Below are positions 15,010-19,066 of a stretch of DNA of 19,066 bases, one piece after another. The stretch's first letter is position 1, and each line of letters starts with the position of its first letter. The notes beneath the pieces are model-generated. The model was not told the origin of the DNA, ran no database searches, and was given only the letters and a program-made list of their open reading frames with translations. A program made the translations under genes and the position numbers. Source of the stretch: Lachnospiraceae bacterium. Its GTDB lineage: Bacteria; Bacillota; Clostridia; Lachnospirales; Lachnospiraceae. The DNA lies in contig JAJQCL010000113.1 of the NCBI GenBank assembly GCA_021202715.1, forward strand, positions 1 to 19,066, read 5' to 3'.

Positions 15010-16586
15010 GAAAATCGCGAAAGGTGAGAGGAAGTCTTACCGTCTTTCTGGCGCTGCTCCTGCCGGTGTTTCTGGTGTTTACCGGTGTGTGTCTGGAATA
15101 TGCCCGGGCGCAGGCTTTGAGCTATCAGGTGCAGGCGGCGGCTGCTTCGGCCGTGCAGTCTGTCTTTGCCGGATATTCTTCACCGCTGCTGTCTCAGTAT
15201 CAGCTGACCGCCCGCCTGGTGGCTCAGGGTGACTTCGACGCGCTGGCGGAGGAGGGGGAGAAATATGTCTCCGCCTACGGAGGAGAGGAGGGAGGCTGCG
15301 TTTCCTTCCAGGCGACGGAGATTCTGTGGCAGGATCTCGTGTTTGTCACAGATGATCATGGTGCGGTCTTTACGGCGCTGGTCGGGGATGCGATGGCTGC
15401 TTCTGCGGTGGAAATCATCGCCGGAGAATGGCTGGAACGCCTGGGTCTGTCGGGGGATGCACAGCAGACGGAGACGCTGACAGAGAATGCGGCGCGTGAT
15501 ACCCTGTCTGCCGACGACCTCCTCTCCGGCTATACGGAGTGGGAGGCGTCGGTGGAGGCTGCGGAGGAGAGTCTGGAGGCGGCTTCCGAAGAGACAGAGG
15601 ACGACTCTTCCGGGGGGACAGGAGAGTCGTCTGAAGGAGCGGACAGCGGGACAGCGGAGCAGAGCGCGGCCGACCGGGCGCGCGGCGCCTCCTTTCTGGA
15701 GGTTTTAACCACGCTGCGGCAGGTCGGACAGCACGGGATTCTGGGATTGGTTCTTCCGGAGGGACAGAGCCTTTCCACCGGCACGATTTCTGCCTCGGAC
15801 CTGCCCTCCTCCTTGTCGGAGGAAGCGAAGAGCCGTTCTGTGACAGACTCGTCTGCTTCCACGGGGGACAGTCTGCTGCTCCGGGAATATCTGATGCGGA
15901 ATCTGGACTGCTTTACCTCAGAGAGCGGGAAATCACCGGCCTATGAGCTGGAGTATGTGCTGGCGGGAAAGTCCACGGATGAAGCCAATCTGAAGGCGGC
16001 GGTCACGCGGATTCTGTGGATACGCACCGGAATGAATCTGTTATATCTGTCGCAGTCTGCAGAAAAAAGAACACAGCTGCAGGAGGCGGCCACACTGGCG
16101 GTGGGCTGGCTGGGGCAGCCGGCGCTGGTGACGGGGATGGCGGTGCTGCTGCAGATTGCCTGGGCTTTCTCAGAGAGCCTTGTGGATGTACGCAGCCTTC
16201 TGGACGGAGGAAAGATTTCTCTGATGAAGACCGACGAGAGCTGGACGCTCTCTCTGGATGGGCTGACAGAGATCTGGACCGCGGAGGAGACAGAACTGGA
16301 GGACGTGGATGGAGAGGAGGAAGAGGACGGACTCTCCTATGAGGATTATCTGCGTATCTGTCTGTATCTGACGGCTGAGGAGACCTGCTGTTACCGGGGC
16401 ATGGACGTGATTCAGTGGAATGTGCAGAAGCTTGATTCGTCGTTTTCCCTGACAGACTGTGTGGTGTCCGGCACCCTGGTTCTGACTGCGGAATCGTCGC
16501 CTCTTTTTGTCCCTCTGTACGGAAATATCGTTGGAACGGGTGCTTTTACATATACGAGAAGCGGCAGTTTTTCGTATCTGACATGA
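15006..16586 (+). CDS. DUF5702/TadG-like pilus-locus protein
   Basis: A 526-residue protein anchored by an N-terminal helix. Residues 1-9 are basic and end in Gly9. SLTVFLALLLPVFLVFTGVC then resembles the pseudopilin segment of TadE/TadG proteins, but Phe replaces Glu at the +5 position, so processing by the prepilin peptidase is uncertain. The rest (from about 35) would be extracytoplasmic. It contains an acidic Ser/Glu/Thr/Gly-rich stretch at about 180-226 that looks like a flexible linker, and a C-terminal globular part. The layout matches the DUF5702 family found in Tad loci of Lachnospiraceae. The function is not established. It starts inside the stop of the pilin gene, and its own stop overlaps the possible start of the next gene. 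Confidence 0.78.
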   Translation: MRKSRKVRGSLTVFLALLLPVFLVFTGVCLEYARAQALSYQVQAAAASAVQSVFAGYSSPLLSQYQLTARLVAQGDFDALAEEGEKYVSAYGGEEGGCVSFQATEILWQDLVFVTDDHGAVFTALVGDAMAASAVEIIAGEWLERLGLSGDAQQTETLTENAARDTLSADDLLSGYTEWEASVEAAEESLEAASEETEDDSSGGTGESSEGADSGTAEQSAADRARGASFLEVLTTLRQVGQHGILGLVLPEGQSLSTGTISASDLPSSLSEEAKSRSVTDSSASTGDSLLLREYLMRNLDCFTSESGKSPAYELEYVLAGKSTDEANLKAAVTRILWIRTGMNLLYLSQSAEKRTQLQEAATLAVGWLGQPALVTGMAVLLQIAWAFSESLVDVRSLLDGGKISLMKTDESWTLSLDGLTEIWTAEETELEDVDGEEEEDGLSYEDYLRICLYLTAEETCCYRGMDVIQWNVQKLDSSFSLTDCVVSGTLVLTAESSPLFVPLYGNIVGTGAFTYTRSGSFSYLT

Positions 16587-16600
16587 GGAGGCGGATGCGG

Positions 16601-17653
16601 ATGTCTTTTCCCCTGAAAATCCTGCCGGCAGCTTGCGGCAAAAATCAGACATTGGAAAATAAATCTCTCCCTGAACGGAATTGCTGGAAAGAAACGGACT
16701 TTCTGAGGACTGTTCATCACCTGGCCTGGTACAAGGAGGAAAAGGCCAGTTATACAGGGGGAAAGACGTCCGGATCCGCCTCTTTTCGTACATGTGTCTT
16801 TCACAGAGGACGCAGGGGATCTCTGACAGTGGAGGCAGCGCTGCTTCTTCCGCTGTTCCTGTTTGCACTGTACCTGTTCTGGAATTTTTTCCCGGCTCTG
16901 CAGACACACATACGGATCCAGTATGCGATGGATGAGGTGACGGAGGAGCTGGCACAGCAGTCTTATCTGCTGCAGCTGCTGCAGACAGAAATCGGCGAAG
17001 ACGAATTTGCTGCGGCCGCAGAGGAGATGAGCGGGACTTCCCTGTGGGGCGATGAGATCCTGACACTTCTGGAAGAGACAGCCTGGAAGAGCTATGCAGC
17101 CCATCTGGTCAGCGATCAGGTGGGGGAGGAAGCGCTGGAGAATCTCCCCGTGGAGGGCGGCAGCAGCGGTCTGTCCTTCGGAGACAGTTCCTGGGAGCTC
17201 GCGGGGGACATCGATCTGTGTGTCCGTTACCGTCTGACCTTCCCCGGCGTGTTTGGGCTTACGCTGCGCCTGCCGGTCTGTCAGCACAGTCTGCGAAAAT
17301 GCTGGACCGGACAGACAGGAACGGGGGCAGAGAATGGAGACGCGGACGGGGAAATCGTTTACGTCACAGATTCGGGAACGGTTTATCACCGGAGTCTGGA
17401 CTGCTATCATCTGAAACTGACGGTTTATACCTCCACACTGTCTCAGGTGGAATCGCAGCGGAACGACAGCGGGGCGAAATACTATCCCTGTGAGCGCTGC
17501 GCGGTGTCTGTTTCGGGGAGCAGTCTGGTGTATATCACAAAAGAAGGGAATCGGTATCATATGACATCGGAGTGCGCCGGTCTTAAACGGTCGGTACGTG
17601 CCGTCCCTCTGTCGGAAGTGGAGGGGCTGCGTGCATGTCAGAACTGTGGGTAA
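16601..17653 (+). CDS. TadE-like pseudopilin with two C-terminal His/Cys modules
   Basis: A 350-residue TadE-family pseudopilin. The ATG at 16601 has AGGAGG (16586-16591) 9 bases upstream. ATGs at 16583 and 16595 in the same frame are possible, and 16583 overlaps the previous stop. With 16601 as residue 1, a 73-residue leader precedes the cleavage motif RRG before SLTVEAALLLP, with Glu at +5, followed by a single helix. The outer part ends in two similar modules, at about 252-300 and 309-349. Each has VY(V/I)T, then YHxxxxC, then about 20-28 residues, then CxxC (CERC and CQNC). One His and three Cys per module suggest a small metal-binding fold, a pattern also seen at the ends of some secreted bacterial proteins. 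Such a fusion to TadE is unusual. It overlaps the peptidase gene by 19 bases. Confidence 0.83.
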   Translation: MSFPLKILPAACGKNQTLENKSLPERNCWKETDFLRTVHHLAWYKEEKASYTGGKTSGSASFRTCVFHRGRRGSLTVEAALLLPLFLFALYLFWNFFPALQTHIRIQYAMDEVTEELAQQSYLLQLLQTEIGEDEFAAAAEEMSGTSLWGDEILTLLEETAWKSYAAHLVSDQVGEEALENLPVEGGSSGLSFGDSSWELAGDIDLCVRYRLTFPGVFGLTLRLPVCQHSLRKCWTGQTGTGAENGDADGEIVYVTDSGTVYHRSLDCYHLKLTVYTSTLSQVESQRNDSGAKYYPCERCAVSVSGSSLVYITKEGNRYHMTSECAGLKRSVRAVPLSEVEGLRACQNCG

Positions 17654-18069
17654 AAATCAGCGTGACCCCTCTGCTGTTCCTGTTATGCTGGCAGGATCTG
17701 CGGGAGCGGCAGCTAGAGGCTGCGTACCTGTGTCTTCTGGCGCTCTGCGGGCCGGGAGCGGTGGTTCTGGCGGAGGAAGCGGACACGGTGCAGCTGCTCT
17801 CTCTGCTGCCGGGGCTTCTCCTGCTGGCTGTCAGTGTTCTGTCAGGGGAAGCCCTGGGGGAGGGGGATGCGCTGCTCTTCCTGGCGTTAGGATTTTCTCT
17901 GGAGATGCCCGGACTGCTTCGGTTGTGTACGGAGAGCTTTCTGCTGGCCGGGATTGGCGGACTGGCTGTGTGGGTCCGGTTCAGGGGAACGGAGGAACAG
18001 ATCGGGAAGCTGCGGATGCCCTTTCTTCTGTTTCTGACCGCGGCCTGGTGCCTGGAACTGTTTATCTGA
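17635..18069 (+). CDS. tadV: Prepilin peptidase, A24 family (TadV/CpaA)
   Basis: A 144-residue membrane aspartic peptidase that would cut the leaders of the Flp1 pilin and the pseudopilins on the cytoplasmic face. Both catalytic aspartates are visible: Asp21 in WQDLRERQ, early after the first helix, and Asp78 in the GEGD motif (75-78). Several hydrophobic helices make up the rest. The small size, with no N-methyltransferase domain, fits the TadV/CpaA type. The usual proline after the first Asp motif (IP) is replaced by LE, a minor departure. The start at 17635 has GGAGGGG (17620-17626) 8 bases upstream, inside the TadE-like gene, so the two overlap by 19 bases. Confidence 0.9.
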   Translation: MSELWVKISVTPLLFLLCWQDLRERQLEAAYLCLLALCGPGAVVLAEEADTVQLLSLLPGLLLLAVSVLSGEALGEGDALLFLALGFSLEMPGLLRLCTESFLLAGIGGLAVWVRFRGTEEQIGKLRMPFLLFLTAAWCLELFI

Positions 18070-18118
18070 GAAGAAGGAGGGAAAACAGATTCTCCGGAGG
18101 GGAAGGAAGGGGGAACAG

Positions 18119-18502
18119 ATGAAAGAGAAGATTTATATGGACGGAAGCTTTACGGTGGAGGCGTCCCTGGTGGTGTCAATGATCCTGCTGGTTTTGTTTT
18201 ATGTTCTGCAGATGACATTCTTCCTGACAGATACGGTTCGCCTCGAAGCAATTCTGGCCGAGGCAAGCCTCGGCAGTGCACAGGAAGTGGAAGAGGGAGG
18301 CTTTTTTCTGCTGGATATCTCCGGCGTGCAGGCGGAGAACAGCGCAGGAGCTGTGACGTATGAAGCGTCAGACACGCTGGAACTGATGCCGGGGCTTCAG
18401 ATCACTGCGGAGGCAGCGTACACGAGGACAGAGCGTCAGCCGGTGTCCTTTCTTCGTCAGGTGAGGACCTGGTATGCTTTTCTTTCGCAGGAGGAGAATT
18501 AG
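18119..18502 (+). CDS. Small TadE/TadF-like pseudopilin
   Basis: A 127-residue protein with a very short leader, MKEKIYMDG, cleaved before SFTVEASLVVSMILLVLFYVL. Gly9 is at -1 and Glu14 at +5, so it is a good prepilin peptidase substrate. One helix follows, then an outer part of about 90 residues rich in Glu and Ala with a tail of RQVRTWYAFLSQEEN. Minor pseudopilins TadE and TadF have this layout and are needed to start Tad pilus assembly. The start follows AAGGAAGGGGG. The stop codon is followed immediately by the ATG of the next gene. A perfect 8-base inverted repeat lies within it at 18257-18274. Confidence 0.85.
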   Translation: MKEKIYMDGSFTVEASLVVSMILLVLFYVLQMTFFLTDTVRLEAILAEASLGSAQEVEEGGFFLLDISGVQAENSAGAVTYEASDTLELMPGLQITAEAAYTRTERQPVSFLRQVRTWYAFLSQEEN

Positions 18503-19066
18503 ATGGAAGTGCGTTACCGGCGGGAACTGAATGAGACGTATATGATTCTGGGAGAGGAGACTCCCTGTGATGAGTTCGCCCGGGAGATCCTGCGGGCCAA
18601 TCGTCTGGAGGGATTGATGCCGTTGTCAGTCCGGGAGACGAACGGTGTCCGTCAGTATTATTTCCAGATTGGGCAGGGGAGCTCTCTGGCCCGGATGCTG
18701 AGTCGGCGTCCGATCACTTTTGCGGAGATCCGTCAGCGTCTTCTCCGTCTTTCCCATGTCCTGGAAAGGATGGAGCGGTATCTAGTGGAGGCCGATCATC
18801 TGATCCTGGATCCGGAGATGATTTACGGAAGCGCTGATCTCTCACAGGCCGTTTTTTGTTGTCATCCGGCCTTTCAGGGAGACTTTTTCAGGCAGCTGGG
18901 TGATCTGATGCAGTATTTCCTGAACAAGCTGGATCATTCGAATCCGGCTGAGGTGGAAGCAGCTTACGAACTGTTTGAGATCAGCCAGCAGGACTGCTTT
19001 CGCTTTGAGGACCTGCTGGAGGTGCTGGGACGGGAGCGCTGGGGAAGAGAGGCTCCGGTTCCGGGA
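18503..19066 (+). CDS. DUF6382-like Tad-locus protein, partial (runs off the right edge)
   Basis: The frame is open for 188 codons to the end of the window and begins at the ATG at 18503, directly after the TAG of the previous gene, with AGGAG at about 18490-18495. Recognisable stretches are MEVRYRRELNETYMIL at the start, then GLMPLSVRETNGVRQYYFQI, ARMLSRRPITFAEIRQRLL, ADHLILDPEMIYG and DLMQYFLNKLDHSNP. This layout matches the cytoplasmic DUF6382 domain often encoded in Lachnospiraceae Tad loci, where it is usually followed by a transmembrane region and an FHA domain. Those parts would lie beyond the window. No membrane segment or signal peptide is visible in the part present. The function is not established, and signalling or assembly control is a guess from FHA fusions. 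Confidence 0.7.
   Translation, partial: MEVRYRRELNETYMILGEETPCDEFAREILRANRLEGLMPLSVRETNGVRQYYFQIGQGSSLARMLSRRPITFAEIRQRLLRLSHVLERMERYLVEADHLILDPEMIYGSADLSQAVFCCHPAFQGDFFRQLGDLMQYFLNKLDHSNPAEVEAAYELFEISQQDCFRFEDLLEVLGRERWGREAPVPG

Noticed and set aside
16170..17560. Long minus-strand frames (298 and 382 codons) opposite the TadG-like and TadE-like genes
   Set aside because: They lack a ribosome binding site and any family motif. The plus-strand frames show signal/pilin motifs and operon coupling.
1..19066. A CRISPR array, tRNA, rRNA, transposase or phage module
   Set aside because: No regularly spaced repeats, cloverleaf-like sequences, transposase motifs or terminal repeats were found on either strand by inspection.

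Overview
The window reads as chromosomal DNA from a Gram-positive anaerobe of the Clostridia, most likely Lachnospiraceae. This is an inference from strong AGGAGG-type ribosome binding sites, sigma-A-like promoters, and a Tad pilus locus of the type found in that family (Flp1-type pilin, a DUF5702-like protein, and a DUF6382-like protein at the right edge). I see no rRNA, tRNA, CRISPR array, insertion sequence or phage gene. No gene-free stretch exceeds 300 bases.

Region 1 (about 100-6175, + strand) is an uptake-and-catabolism operon. It contains a TRAP transporter (small subunit DctQ, large subunit DctM, lipoprotein binding protein DctP), two amidohydrolase-2 family proteins in tandem, and a class III PLP-dependent aminotransferase, and it ends at a strong terminator. 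Two things stand out. dctM is frameshifted at a run of nine Gs. The first amidohydrolase has lost every metal ligand that its overlapping partner keeps. The substrate cannot be named from sequence, but TRAP systems usually import organic acids and the enzymes suggest a carboxylated, amino- or oxo-bearing compound. This block is visibly more AT-rich than the rest of the window.

Region 2 (6187-7506, - strand) is a single ATPase gene of the AAA plus DUF4143 type, converging on the region 1 terminator. A 161-base intergenic stretch holds two divergent promoters, one for this ATPase and one for region 3.

Region 3 (7602-10235, + strand) is a two-gene unit, tyrA (prephenate dehydrogenase) and malQ (4-alpha-glucanotransferase). 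The genes overlap and end at an intrinsic terminator.

Region 4 (10252 to the right edge, + strand) is a Tad/Flp pilus operon. In order it holds a CpaE-like ATPase, the CpaF/TadA motor ATPase, TadB, a TadC with a large extracytoplasmic Ig-like insertion, an Flp1-type pilin with a long leader, a DUF5702/TadG-like protein, a TadE-like pseudopilin with two His/Cys modules at its C-terminus, a prepilin peptidase, a second small TadE-like pseudopilin, and the start of a DUF6382-like protein. Most junctions overlap or nearly abut, which indicates translational coupling. The peptidase would trim the pilin and pseudopilins, the motor and TadB/TadC would drive assembly, and the modified TadC, TadG-like and TadE proteins are the least ordinary parts of the machine.
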